Program-made: the position numbers and the translations under genes
Origin: Phascolarctobacterium sp.
Lineage (GTDB): Bacteria > Bacillota > Negativicutes > Acidaminococcales > Acidaminococcaceae
Length of the DNA: 20,281 bases
Reading direction: 5' to 3'
Assembly (NCBI GenBank): GCA_024405645.1
Contig: JAKSOJ010000006.1
Span: forward strand, 1-20,281
The notes under the pieces: model-generated
What the model saw: only the letters and a program-made list of their open reading frames with translations
Databases searched by the model: none
What the model was told of the DNA's origin: nothing
Shown here: positions 9,440 to 17,128 of the stretch, piece after piece
How the letters are laid out: every line of letters begins with the position of its first letter
Position numbering within the stretch: the first letter of the stretch is position 1

Positions 9440-10438
9440 ATGAAAGAGATGGTTCGTGTACAAGGAATCAAAAAAGTATTCGATGACACTGTTGTCATCC
9501 CTGGATTAGATTTAATCATCAATGATGGTGAGTTCCTGACTCTGCTTGGTCCTTCTGGCTGTGGTAAAACTACCCTGCTGAGAATGATTGCTGGCTTGGA
9601 AACACCCACTGAAGGTACTATATATTTGGACGGCAAGGATATGACTAAGCTGCCTCCTTATAAGAGGGACGTAAATATGGTTTTCCAAAACTACGCTTTG
9701 TTCCCTCATATGGATGTTGAAGAAAATATCCGCTTTGGGCTTAAGATGAAGCAAGTTCCTAAAGATGAACAAGATGTTCGTGTGGAAAAGCTTCTTAAGC
9801 TTACTCACTTAGAAAAATTCCGCCATCGTTTCCCGTCCGAAATGAGTGGTGGTCAACAACAACGTGTAGCAATTGCACGTGCTTTGGTAAACAATCCTAA
9901 GGTTCTTCTGCTTGACGAGCCTTTGGGTGCATTGGATTACCAACTTCGCAAAAAATTGCAAATCGAATTAAAGAATTTACAACGCCAACTTGGCATTACT
10001 TTCATTTTTGTAACTCATGACCAAGAAGAAGCACTCACTATGAGTGACCGTATTGTTGTCATGAATGAAGGTGAGATAGAGCAGGACGATACTCCTGGTA
10101 ATCTTTATCATAAACCTCAAACTCGTTTCGTAGCAAAATTCATTGGCGAGACCAATTTCTTGGAACAAGAAGATGGTTCTACCAATGTTATGCGTCCTGA
10201 AAAGTTGAACCTTTGTCCAGAAGGTTTCCATGGACAGGATCATCCGAAACCGAAGCTTTTCGGCACTATTACCGATGTTATTTTCTACGGAACTATCGAC
10301 AAAGTTTTTGTAAAATTAGACGACAGCGAACAAAAAGTTGTTGCCTACCAATATTTTGACGATATCAAAAAATGGCAAGCAGGCGAGCGAGTTGGCATTT
10401 GGTGGTATCCTCAAGACGAAGTAATGGTACACAAATGA
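9440..10438 (+). CDS. potA: Polyamine ABC transporter, ATP-binding protein PotA
   Basis: A 332-residue ABC ATPase that energises spermidine/putrescine uptake on the cytoplasmic face. Motifs: Walker [10 protein letters not shown] (37-45), Q-loop in [11 protein letters not shown], signature [15 protein letters not shown] (from 135), Walker [12 protein letters not shown] (Asp159, Glu160), and the switch His193 in [10 protein letters not shown]-terminal TOBE-like regulatory domain follows (MRPEKLNL at about residue 252, then [17 protein letters not shown]). Order and sequence fit PotA, though substrate choice among polyamine, iron and 2-aminoethylphosphonate importers rests on the family-like permeases next to it. 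The start is either 9440 or 9449; neither has a well-placed ribosome binding site. Its TGA overlaps the potB ATG (ATGA). Confidence 0.95.
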   Translation: MKEMVRVQGIKKVFDDTVVIPGLDLIINDGEFLTLLGPSGCGKTTLLRMIAGLETPTEGTIYLDGKDMTKLPPYKRDVNMVFQNYALFPHMDVEENIRFGLKMKQVPKDEQDVRVEKLLKLTHLEKFRHRFPSEMSGGQQQRVAIARALVNNPKVLLLDEPLGALDYQLRKKLQIELKNLQRQLGITFIFVTHDQEEALTMSDRIVVMNEGEIEQDDTPGNLYHKPQTRFVAKFIGETNFLEQEDGSTNVMRPEKLNLCPEGFHGQDHPKPKLFGTITDVIFYGTIDKVFVKLDDSEQKVVAYQYFDDIKKWQAGERVGIWWYPQDEVMVHK

Positions 10439-11283
10439 AAAATGGCAAGTTGATGGTTTTGCCAACAGTTGCTTGGCTCAGCCTCTTCTTTGTTATTCCT
10501 ATGCTTATCGTTGTGGCTGTGTCCTTTGCCAGCCGCACCGCGTATGGTCAAGTAGTATTTAACTTTACGTTCGCCAATTATGCGCGTATCACCGAAAGTT
10601 TGTACCTTTCCATTTTTGCGCAAACCTTTATTGTTGCAGTTATTACTACATTATTTACCATCGTCATGGCATATCCTCTTGCATATTATATTGCTAGTCT
10701 TCCTAAAAAATGGCAACAGCCAGGTCTCATTCTGGTTATGGTGCCTTTCTGGATTAACTTCCTGATTCGTTCCTATGCTTGGGTAATCATCTTGAGAACT
10801 CAAGGTGTGCTTAATACCATTTTAATGAAGCTTGGTCTCATTACAATCCCCATGCAGTTCTTGTACAATGATATGGCAGTGCTTTTGGGTATGATTTATT
10901 CCTTGCTTCCCTTCATGGTATTACCGGTTTATGTATCCATCGAGCAATTGGACCGTCGTCTTTTGGAAGCAGCTTCTGACTTGGGTGCAAGTCCCTTTAC
11001 TGCTTTCAGAAAAGTAACCCTGCCTCTGACTATGCCTGGCGTAGCAGCTGGTACAATTCTCGTATTCATTTCTTCCCTTGGTATGTTCATCGTTCCCGAC
11101 GTTATGGGTGGCGCAAAATCTGCTCTTATCGGCAACGTAATTCAAAACCAATTCTTGTCAGCTCGTGACTGGCCTTTCGGCTCTGCCCTGTCCATCGTCC
11201 TTGCTGTTATGTCCTTGGTTTTGATCATACTCTATTACAAGGCTATTCAAGGTCAGAAGGGAGGAAAGAGTCAAAATGCCTAA
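10435..11283 (+). CDS. potB: Polyamine ABC transporter permease PotB
   Basis: A 282-residue inner-membrane permease of the binding-protein-dependent type with six apolar helices. The EAA loop that docks to the ATPase is visible as [25 protein letters not shown] (about residues 180-204). The N-terminal [23 protein letters not shown] is typical of PotB. Its ATG overlaps the potA stop by 4 bp and has no clear ribosome binding site, so translation is coupled to potA. The frame is open further upstream (to 10372), but that lies inside potA and would add a non-conserved tail. It overlaps potC by 8 bp. Confidence 0.95.
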   Translation: MKNGKLMVLPTVAWLSLFFVIPMLIVVAVSFASRTAYGQVVFNFTFANYARITESLYLSIFAQTFIVAVITTLFTIVMAYPLAYYIASLPKKWQQPGLILVMVPFWINFLIRSYAWVIILRTQGVLNTILMKLGLITIPMQFLYNDMAVLLGMIYSLLPFMVLPVYVSIEQLDRRLLEAASDLGASPFTAFRKVTLPLTMPGVAAGTILVFISSLGMFIVPDVMGGAKSALIGNVIQNQFLSARDWPFGSALSIVLAVMSLVLIILYYKAIQGQKGGKSQNA

Positions 11284-12070
11284 AACATGGCGTAACCACG
11301 TTCTTCTCGCATATTCTTTGGCAATAATTGCATTCTTGTATCTGCCCTTGGTTATTCTTGCGGCTTACAGCTTTAACGCATCTCGTGTTAATGCTGTGTG
11401 GAGTGGCTTTACTGTGGATTGGTATTTAAGCCTTTTCAAAAACCGTCGCGTTCTTGAGGCTTTAACTAACTCCCTCATTATCGCTTTCTTCTCCACCATT
11501 GTTAGTACGATTCTGGGTACAACTGCTGCAATTGCCTTGAATCGCTACAAATTTAAATACCAAAATGTTATCAATGGTCTTTTATATTTGCCGATTCTTA
11601 TCCCTGAAATCGTAATGGGTCTTTCTCTTCTGGTTCTGTTCAGCCAAGCACATTTTCCTTTGGGTAAAGGTACTCTGGTGCTAGCTCATATCACTTTCTG
11701 CGTAAGCTTTGTTGTTATCACAGTTAATGCAAGACTTGAGGGTATGAAACCAGAATACGAACAGGCTGCTATGGATTTATATGCAACTCCTTGGCAAACC
11801 TTCCGCTATATTACATTGCCTATTGCAATGCCCGGTATTGTAGCAGGTGCCTTGATAGCATTTACTCTTTCCATAGACGATTTCATTATCAGCTTCTTTG
11901 TTGCTGGTCCTAACTCAACAACTCTACCTCTTTACATTTATGCAATGGTTAAGCGTGGCATTTCTCCCGAAATCAACGCTCTGTCTACTTTGATGATGAT
12001 TGTAACAGTATCTCTTGTTATTATCGCGCAAATTCTCCAACCGCAGCATACAAGTAAAAAAGAAGAATAG
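11276..12070 (+). CDS. potC: Polyamine ABC transporter permease PotC
   Basis: A 264-residue permease that pairs with PotB to form the membrane channel. It has six apolar segments and the EAA-type loop QAAMDLYATPWQTFRYITLPIAMPG (about residues 162-186), followed by the PotC-like SIDDFIISFFVAGP segment. GGGAGGAAAG (11259-11268) provides a ribosome binding site inside the end of potB. The operon ends here with TAG and a strong terminator. The substrate-binding protein PotD, normally encoded just after potC or fused to it, is missing from this window, so the transporter depends on a PotD encoded elsewhere. Confidence 0.95.
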   Translation: MPKTWRNHVLLAYSLAIIAFLYLPLVILAAYSFNASRVNAVWSGFTVDWYLSLFKNRRVLEALTNSLIIAFFSTIVSTILGTTAAIALNRYKFKYQNVINGLLYLPILIPEIVMGLSLLVLFSQAHFPLGKGTLVLAHITFCVSFVVITVNARLEGMKPEYEQAAMDLYATPWQTFRYITLPIAMPGIVAGALIAFTLSIDDFIISFFVAGPNSTTLPLYIYAMVKRGISPEINALSTLMMIVTVSLVIIAQILQPQHTSKKEE

Positions 12071-12077
12071 AAGTTTT

Positions 12078-12107
12078 AAAGCAGGCGTTTACGGCCTGCT
12101 TTTTTTA
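12078..12107 (+). terminator. Terminator of potABC
   Basis: AAAGCAGGC (12078-12086) and GCCTGCTTT (12094-12102) form a 9-bp stem with a 7-nt loop followed by a T run, 8 nt after the potC stop. Confidence 0.93.
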
Positions 12108-12240
12108 TGTCAGTATTTTTAAGTTTTAAAATAATTTTCATAAATTTACATTAGTATGTGATAAAATGTATATATAATCAAAATTAAAATAATTACTTAT
12201 ATTGCTGGATACAAGTTAGATATATACTAGGAGAGATAGT

Positions 12241-13881
12241 ATGAGTTTAGATACTTTAATTGAACTAAAGCAAGGAAAAGTACAGGGTTTCTTGCATGAA
12301 GAAACTAATACTTGGGCTTGGAAGGGTGTTCCTTATGCAGAAAAGGCTGTTGGAGAGTTGCGCTTTAAGGCTCCTGTAGCAGTGAAAAAGCATGAAGGAA
12401 TATTGGATTGCACACAAGATGCGGTTTGGAATATTCAATGTACTCCTAGAAAGACTATTATCGGAGAAGAGGGTATTTTAACCCTTGATATCTATCGTCC
12501 TGCAACTGATGAAAAAATGTTGCCAGTTTTAGTTTATATCCATGGTGGTAATAACCAGACCCATGGTAGTAGCACTTGGAAAGGCCATAAGTTCTGCCAA
12601 AAAACGAATACCATGTTAGTATCTATTTCCTATCGTTTGGGACCATTTGGCTTTAATAATTTGCCGGCGTTGCAAAAGGATGCGGAACCTGTGGAGGCTA
12701 GTGGTAATTTTGCTTTGCTCGATACGCTGCAGGCCTTGAAATGGATGAAGGAGAATTTAGAAGCTTTTGGTGGAGATCCTAATAATCTTACTGTTTCTGG
12801 TATTTCCTCCGGTGGCAGGGATTCTTTAGCAATGTTGACATCTCCTTTATTTAAGGATATGTTCCAAAAGGTTATTTCTTTCTCTGGTGGGTTGACTATC
12901 ACTAGACCGGAAAAAGGACAAAAGCGTTTGGCGGCTGCTTACGCTCATCTTGTAGTGGAAGATGGTATCAAGGAGAGCATTGAAGAGGCTAAAGCATGGC
13001 TTTTGAGTGATGCTCCTGAGGTTAAAAATTACTTATTGAATATAGATGCAAAACGTTTGGTGCCTTTGATGAGTGCTGCCCAAATCCGCATGAGTGTATA
13101 TCCGCATTTGTATAGTGACGGAGTAGTTTTGCCTAAAGAAGGCTTTGCTTGCACTAACTATAATAATGTGCCTGTGCTCTTGATTACTGCAGAGGGTGAG
13201 TTCTCTCTGTTCTGTTCTAGGGACAAATATTTCCATGATAATTTGGACAAATTTGAGGAGCAAGGAGAGTTCTATAGAGAATTTATTTTTGCTAAGAAAT
13301 ATGGTTCTCTTATGTATCAGGACTTTAACGGTCAGGGTGCTGCTGCGAAGTTATACCCTAATTACAAGGGTGATATTTTCGTTAATGTGTGTCGTTTCGG
13401 GCACGATGAAAATAGTGTTAGCAAGTATTATGCAGACCGTAATGATGCTTTCCACGGAATAATCATGGAATTTGTAACTGGCGAGCAAATGAGTGCATTC
13501 CCTCCTGAAATTATTGTACCAGTACCAGGTACTTTTGACACTAAAGGTGCTGATGATCTTAAAGATAAATACATGCAAAGCTTGGCTGATTTTATGCGTA
13601 CAGGAAAGCCTAGCTTACCAGGTAGCCAGGAAGAGTGGCCAGCCTGGACTCCCGAAAACAGAGCGGAGAGTGTTTTCGATGCAGATAGAGAAAAGGCAAT
13701 TTTGTCCGTGCGTAGAGATACTTTTAGCTTTGAAAAGCTTTTTGCTGATATAGATGCAGATACTTCTATTTCCGAAGCTAGTAAGCAAAAGATTATTAAA
13801 GAGGTTTTCAATGGTCGTTGGTTTAGTGCTCCCTTTGATGAACATTATGGCAACGAGGATTGTTGGGAAAAATTATATTAG
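12241..13881 (+). CDS. Type-B carboxylesterase family protein
   Basis: A 546-residue alpha/beta-hydrolase of the cholinesterase/carboxylesterase (pnbA-like) family, which hydrolyses carboxylic esters. The N-terminal GVPYAEKAVGELRFKAP and the oxyanion-hole YIHGGNNQTHGSS are family hallmarks. The nucleophile elbow is GISSGG with Ser189; the acid is probably Glu318 (TAEGEF) and the base His405 (AFHGIIMEFVTG), so the catalytic triad is complete. There is no signal peptide, so it is cytoplasmic. AGGAGAG (12229-12235) precedes the ATG by 5 nt. The 140 bp before it are AT-rich with TATAAT at 12173-12178 but no convincing -35. No terminator separates it from the zinc-ribbon gene 52 bp downstream. The natural substrate is unknown; antibiotic or dietary ester hydrolysis would be guesses. 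Confidence 0.93.
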   Translation: MSLDTLIELKQGKVQGFLHEETNTWAWKGVPYAEKAVGELRFKAPVAVKKHEGILDCTQDAVWNIQCTPRKTIIGEEGILTLDIYRPATDEKMLPVLVYIHGGNNQTHGSSTWKGHKFCQKTNTMLVSISYRLGPFGFNNLPALQKDAEPVEASGNFALLDTLQALKWMKENLEAFGGDPNNLTVSGISSGGRDSLAMLTSPLFKDMFQKVISFSGGLTITRPEKGQKRLAAAYAHLVVEDGIKESIEEAKAWLLSDAPEVKNYLLNIDAKRLVPLMSAAQIRMSVYPHLYSDGVVLPKEGFACTNYNNVPVLLITAEGEFSLFCSRDKYFHDNLDKFEEQGEFYREFIFAKKYGSLMYQDFNGQGAAAKLYPNYKGDIFVNVCRFGHDENSVSKYYADRNDAFHGIIMEFVTGEQMSAFPPEIIVPVPGTFDTKGADDLKDKYMQSLADFMRTGKPSLPGSQEEWPAWTPENRAESVFDADREKAILSVRRDTFSFEKLFADIDADTSISEASKQKIIKEVFNGRWFSAPFDEHYGNEDCWEKLY

Positions 13882-13933
13882 TAATTGCTTTTATATATGA
13901 TTGTTTTGTAATGAAACTATGGTGAGGTGTGAA

Positions 13934-15055
13934 ATGGCTGAACAAGTAGTCAATTATCAATGTCCTGCCTGTCAGGCTCCAATTAGCTTTAAACCTGGAG
14001 TAAATAAGGTTGTTTGCGAGTATTGTGAAAATGAGTTTGATGTCGAAACCATCAAAAAAATATTTGCTAATAAAGAAGCATTAGCCCAGAAAGCCCATGA
14101 ACAAAAAGAGGCAAAATGGCAAAAAGAAAAGGATGAAGAGTTTTCTGAAGAAGAAATTGCACATATGCATTCCTTCTCTTGTAGCTCATGTGGGGCGGAG
14201 TTAGTCTGCGATGAAAATACCATGGCAACAGAGTGCTGCTATTGCGGTAACCCTACTATGATTCCTGGTCGCTTTAGCAAAATGCTCAAACCGAACTATA
14301 TTATTCCCTTTAAGAAGACTAAACAAGAAGCTATGGATGCTCTGAAAAAGTTCTACGAGGGAAAACAGCTTCTGCCTGATTTGTTTACACAACAAAATCG
14401 TATTGAAGCTATTCAAGGTATGTATGTTCCTTTCTGGCTTTTTGATAGCACTATCGAAGGTCAAGCAATTTATGAAGCAACAGAATCCTTTAGCGTTACC
14501 AACGGGAAAACTACTACTGTAACAACGGATTATTACAATTGTATGCGTGAAGGCACTATGAAGTTTGAAATGGTACCTGTAGATGGCTCTGTGAAAATGG
14601 AAGATGATTTCATGGAAAGTATCGAACCATTTGACTACAAGGATTTAGTCCCCTTCGAATCTGTTTATATGACAGGCTACTTAGCTGATAAATACGATGT
14701 TGATTCTGACACCGCTATTGCTCGTGCAGAAGAACGCATGCAAGAAAGTGCAGAGAAGGTTCTCTATGAAACAGTTACAGGCTTTGATAGTGTTTCTCCT
14801 GCCCATGAATCAGCTATTGTACGTAAAGATTCTAAATTTTCTTACGCTATGGCGCCGGTTTGGATTGTTACAACTCGTTTTGAGGACAAGCCCTATACCT
14901 TTATGATGAACGGTCAGACTGGTAAATTTGTTGGTCGACTTCCTATAGACGATGGTAAGCGCAAGAAACTAATGTGGAGAGATTTTTTCATTTCTTTCCC
15001 AGTTTCGTGCATTCTTGTTGTTATAGTTCTTTTGATTATTGCATTCGTTGCTTAA
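13934..15055 (+). CDS. Double zinc-ribbon, C-terminally membrane-anchored protein
   Basis: A 373-residue protein of unknown function. The N-terminus carries a zinc ribbon (C10PAC13 ... C28EYC31). A charged, probably coiled-coil stretch follows (about 40-78, rich in Glu, Lys and Gln), then a second ribbon (C83SSC86 ... C101CYC104). A central region follows, with YVPFWLFDSTIEGQAIY near residue 165 and MAPVWIVTTRF near 315, and one hydrophobic helix closes the chain (about 350-373). Proteins like this are annotated as TFIIB-type zinc-ribbon proteins. I chose the ATG at 13934 because GGTGAGGTG (13921-13929) precedes it; a TTG at 13901 in the same frame has no such site. Its stop overlaps the ribosome binding site of the TPM-domain gene 12 bp on, implying joint function at the membrane. 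Confidence 0.85.
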   Translation: MAEQVVNYQCPACQAPISFKPGVNKVVCEYCENEFDVETIKKIFANKEALAQKAHEQKEAKWQKEKDEEFSEEEIAHMHSFSCSSCGAELVCDENTMATECCYCGNPTMIPGRFSKMLKPNYIIPFKKTKQEAMDALKKFYEGKQLLPDLFTQQNRIEAIQGMYVPFWLFDSTIEGQAIYEATESFSVTNGKTTTVTTDYYNCMREGTMKFEMVPVDGSVKMEDDFMESIEPFDYKDLVPFESVYMTGYLADKYDVDSDTAIARAEERMQESAEKVLYETVTGFDSVSPAHESAIVRKDSKFSYAMAPVWIVTTRFEDKPYTFMMNGQTGKFVGRLPIDDGKRKKLMWRDFFISFPVSCILVVIVLLIIAFVA

Positions 15056-15067
15056 GGAGGAGAGAAG

Positions 15068-15874
15068 ATGAAAAAAATATTTTTGATTTTAACTGTCCTT
15101 CTTTCCCTTGTATGTGCAAGTCTTGGCTTCGCTGCTGCTCCATCCTTGGATGATGGGGCTAAGCTTCTGAAGGCTAGCGAAAGAATTGTTTTGCAAAAGG
15201 AGTTAGAAAGAGTTGAGAAGGCCCATGGTATTCGTTGCGTTGTTGTTACTCGAAAAGCAATTGGCGGAGCAGTGCCTGGTGAATATGCAAATAAATTAAA
15301 TAAAACAATTTATAATGATGCTCCTAATGGCGCAATTTTGTTCTTGCAGGTTACCGATGTTCGTAAATGGTATATTTCTACCTATGGCAACGCTAGAAGT
15401 GCTGTAGCTGGCAACGAAGGCGTAGAGTATATGTCCAAAGAAGTGGTACCTTATTTGAAAAAGAATGAGCATAAAAATGCTTATATGACTTTTGCTAAAA
15501 GAGCCGATGAGCTGATGCAATACCAAAAGGAACATGGAGAAGCATGGAAACCGGAAGAGTTTGGTGATGATCCAGAGGACTGGGGAATTGCCGGAGGTAT
15601 CATAGCTGCAATTTCTGCTTTTATTAGTGGTTGGTGGTCTAGAAGTAGAAATAAATCTAGAGTGGAAGCCATGAGTAATGTTCATTTTTCAGAAGCTGCT
15701 GATCCTTATCTGAATAAAGAAAGCTTTGTTTTGACCAATGAATGGAATCAATATTTGTATTCTACAACTGCGGTTCATACAGAAGCTGATCATGACGACG
15801 ATGATTCCGATGATGGTTCCGTAAGCGATAGCTCCTCCGATGGCGATTGTGGTGGTGGCGGTGGCGACTACTAA
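15068..15874 (+). CDS. TPM-domain exported membrane protein
   Basis: A 268-residue protein with a clear signal peptide (residues 1-24, KKIFLILTVLLSLVCASLGFA then AAA). A TPM domain follows (about 25-160: LDDGAKLLKASERIVLQKEL, GIRCVVVTRKAI, GAILFLQVTDVRKWYISTYG). A membrane helix lies at about 172-190 (AGGIIAAISAFISG), then a cytoplasmic-looking segment, and the tail is acidic and Ser-rich ending CGGGGGDY. TPM domains occur in membrane-anchored proteins of unclear activity (plant TLP18.3 acts in photosystem II repair; phosphatase activity has been reported for that family). The glycine-rich end is common in this family. AAGGAGG (15054-15060) lies 7 nt before the ATG and overlaps the upstream stop, so it forms an operon with the zinc-ribbon gene. 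A terminator follows. Confidence 0.88.
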   Translation: MKKIFLILTVLLSLVCASLGFAAAPSLDDGAKLLKASERIVLQKELERVEKAHGIRCVVVTRKAIGGAVPGEYANKLNKTIYNDAPNGAILFLQVTDVRKWYISTYGNARSAVAGNEGVEYMSKEVVPYLKKNEHKNAYMTFAKRADELMQYQKEHGEAWKPEEFGDDPEDWGIAGGIIAAISAFISGWWSRSRNKSRVEAMSNVHFSEAADPYLNKESFVLTNEWNQYLYSTTAVHTEADHDDDDSDDGSVSDSSSDGDCGGGGGDY

Positions 15875-15888
15875 ATAAATATCATAAG

Positions 15889-15929
15889 AAAAAATGCTTG
15901 CTACTAGTGTAAGGTGGCAGGCATTTTTT
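15889..15929 (+). terminator. Terminator of the zinc-ribbon/TPM operon
   Basis: AAAAAATGCTTGC (15889-15901) pairs with GCAGGCATTTTTT (15917-15929), 13 bp with one G-U pair. The stem can be extended inward by about four pairs. The 3' arm ends in a T run. Confidence 0.88.
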
Positions 15930-15968
15930 ATTTACACAATACTATTGAAATAAATTACTAAATAATAT

Positions 15969-15996
15969 TTGACTTCAATAATTCTGCATATATAAT
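15969..15996 (+). promoter_or_regulatory. Promoter of the 145-residue hypothetical gene
   Basis: TTGACT (15969-15974) and TATAAT (15991-15996) are 16 bp apart, close to the sigma-A consensus. The predicted start near 16003 gives a leader of about 65 nt. Confidence 0.75.
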
Positions 15997-16067
15997 AATA
16001 TATAAATGTGTTTCCGCAACGATATTTTTCAAATAATAGCCGCAAAGCTGATTTATAGGAGGACAAA

Positions 16068-16505
16068 ATGGATATTAAGGAATTTATGGCAAGACGTGAA
16101 AAATCAACTAAGGACTTTAAACGCTTTTTTGCACTACAATATAATGCTGTTGATGCTTGGATTCGTGAGTATGACCAATGGTATAGACACGATTCTGGTA
16201 ATGTAGAGGCAATCGATAAGTATAATCTTGTGAATCAACGCGTTGTTACTCCAACTGAGGCTGGTGAGGCACAATATGATGCTGCTGGCAATGTTTTAGC
16301 AGTTCAAATTGCAGTTTTACTGAATGATGAACAGAAAAAAGCCTACGCAATGTGCCAAGAAGGCGTATTTACTGTAAAAGATAATGTTGTAAGTTTTGCT
16401 CCAAGTAGTGAGCCTCCTTTTGCGATTTCAGTAGATCGTTGCTTTTCTATTTTTGTAGAAATGATTGAAGCTTATGAAAATTTACGAAAAGACTGTATGG
16501 AATAA
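16068..16505 (+). CDS. Hypothetical protein, 145 residues
   Basis: I do not recognise this protein. It is soluble, without signal peptide, membrane helix or metal-binding cluster. The first 45 residues are charged and aromatic (RREKSTKDFKRFFALQYN, WIREYDQWYR) and probably helical. A middle section around GNVLAVQIAVLLNDEQKKAY, a short turn-rich part (VVSFAPSSEPPFAISVD) and a final helix (FVEMIEAYENLRKD) follow. AGGAGG (16057-16062) lies 5 nt before the ATG, and a near-consensus promoter lies 70 bp upstream. These features, together with codon use like its neighbours, make it a real gene. It stands alone between a terminator and the riboswitch promoter. No hairpin terminator is evident after it, so transcription could run on into the riboswitch leader. 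Confidence 0.8.
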   Translation: MDIKEFMARREKSTKDFKRFFALQYNAVDAWIREYDQWYRHDSGNVEAIDKYNLVNQRVVTPTEAGEAQYDAAGNVLAVQIAVLLNDEQKKAYAMCQEGVFTVKDNVVSFAPSSEPPFAISVDRCFSIFVEMIEAYENLRKDCME

Positions 16506-16520
16506 CCTATAATTAACTAG

Positions 16521-16549
16521 TTGAAATCCTTATTAGGAATGATTATAAT
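16521..16549 (+). promoter_or_regulatory. Promoter of the cobalamin-riboswitch transcript
   Basis: TTGAAA (16521-16526) and TATAAT (16544-16549) are exactly 17 bp apart. Transcription would start near 16556, about 20 nt before the aptamer. Confidence 0.8.
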
Positions 16550-16574
16550 TAAACATAACAAAGCAATATTGAAA

Positions 16575-16719
16575 TTACAGGTGCGAATGCTTAAAAGAGA
16601 AACCGGTTAAAGTCCGGTACGGTCCCGCCGCTGTAAGGAAGAGCGAAATCTATTATGTCACTGGGAAACTGGGAAGACGGATATTTGCCACGACGCCAAG
16701 TCAGAAGAACTGCCTGTAA
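16575..16719 (+). ncRNA. Cobalamin (B12) riboswitch aptamer
   Basis: The conserved core is plain: the GGTGC opening after the P1 strand, AAACCGGTTAAAGTCCGG, then the GGTCCCGCCGCTGTAA segment, and the B12 box GACGCCAAGTCAGAAGAACTGCC read across 16692-16714. The ends TTACAGG (16575-16581) and CCTGTAA (16713-16719) close P1. Such aptamers bind adenosylcobalamin and usually switch expression off. Here the transcript leads to a MsrA-fold gene and methylmalonyl-CoA mutase, a B12-dependent enzyme, through an unusually long spacer with a terminator. Confidence 0.95.
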
Positions 16720-17050
16720 GAAACATGTCGTTTGACCTGCGAGAGACGGGGAGAGATGTCGGAAGATTAGTTATAATCTTTGTGATATTTCGCCGTGTTT
16801 CAAGGCATTGGTGCATATTGGTAGGGGTACCAAAAGCATCGATAGCTCTGAAAGACGGTTTTGTGTTTCTTTACGCAATGTCAGTTGATGGCGTGACCTT
16901 GCGTTAGCGCCAGCCATCGACGTGGTTCAAGGTTGATTTGTTCGCGGAACTGGACACTCCGTGTTGTTTTAAATGCTATTCTGAAGTTCTCTTTGATAGG
17001 GAACGCCCTTTCTCCTCTAGGCGGCAGCTGCAGTTGCCGTTCTGCATTTT
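16720..17050 (+). other. Long structured non-coding spacer between riboswitch and terminator
   Basis: About 330 nt without a convincing gene but rich in pairing: AAGATTA/TAATCTT (16763-16780, GTTA loop); a nine-position arm CCGTGTTTC/GAAAGACGG with one mismatch (16793-16801 and 16850-16858) enclosing TTGGTA-GGGG-TACCAA (16818-16833); TTGATGGC/GCCATCGA (16885-16892 and 16913-16920); GTTC/GAAC (16940-16950); and CGGCA/TGCCG (around 17022-17039). ATGTCG is repeated (16725-16730 and 16756-16761). It is less AT-rich than the other intergenic stretches. It may be a long expression platform or a B12-controlled small RNA ending at the terminator. I do not match it to a named RNA family. Confidence 0.5.
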
Positions 17051-17084
17051 AGCCATCACTTACTTAGTGATGGTTTCTTTTTTT
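17051..17084 (+). terminator. Intrinsic terminator in the B12 leader
   Basis: CCATCACT (17053-17060) and AGTGATGG (17066-17073) form a perfect stem with a 5-nt loop, extendable by two outer pairs, followed by an 11-nt T-rich tract (17074-17084). It lies between the riboswitch and the MsrA-like gene (ATG 17129), so it either ends a leader RNA or is the regulated switch point. Confidence 0.9.
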
Positions 17085-17128
17085 CCCATATTGCCATCTT
17101 TTATTTTTAGAATTATGGAGGCCTATAC

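Noticed and set aside
16801..16860. A T-box or second cobalamin aptamer in the leader
   Set aside because: Neither the T-box AGGGTGGNACCGCG sequence nor a second B12 box is present; GGTAGGGGTACC is simply part of a hairpin.
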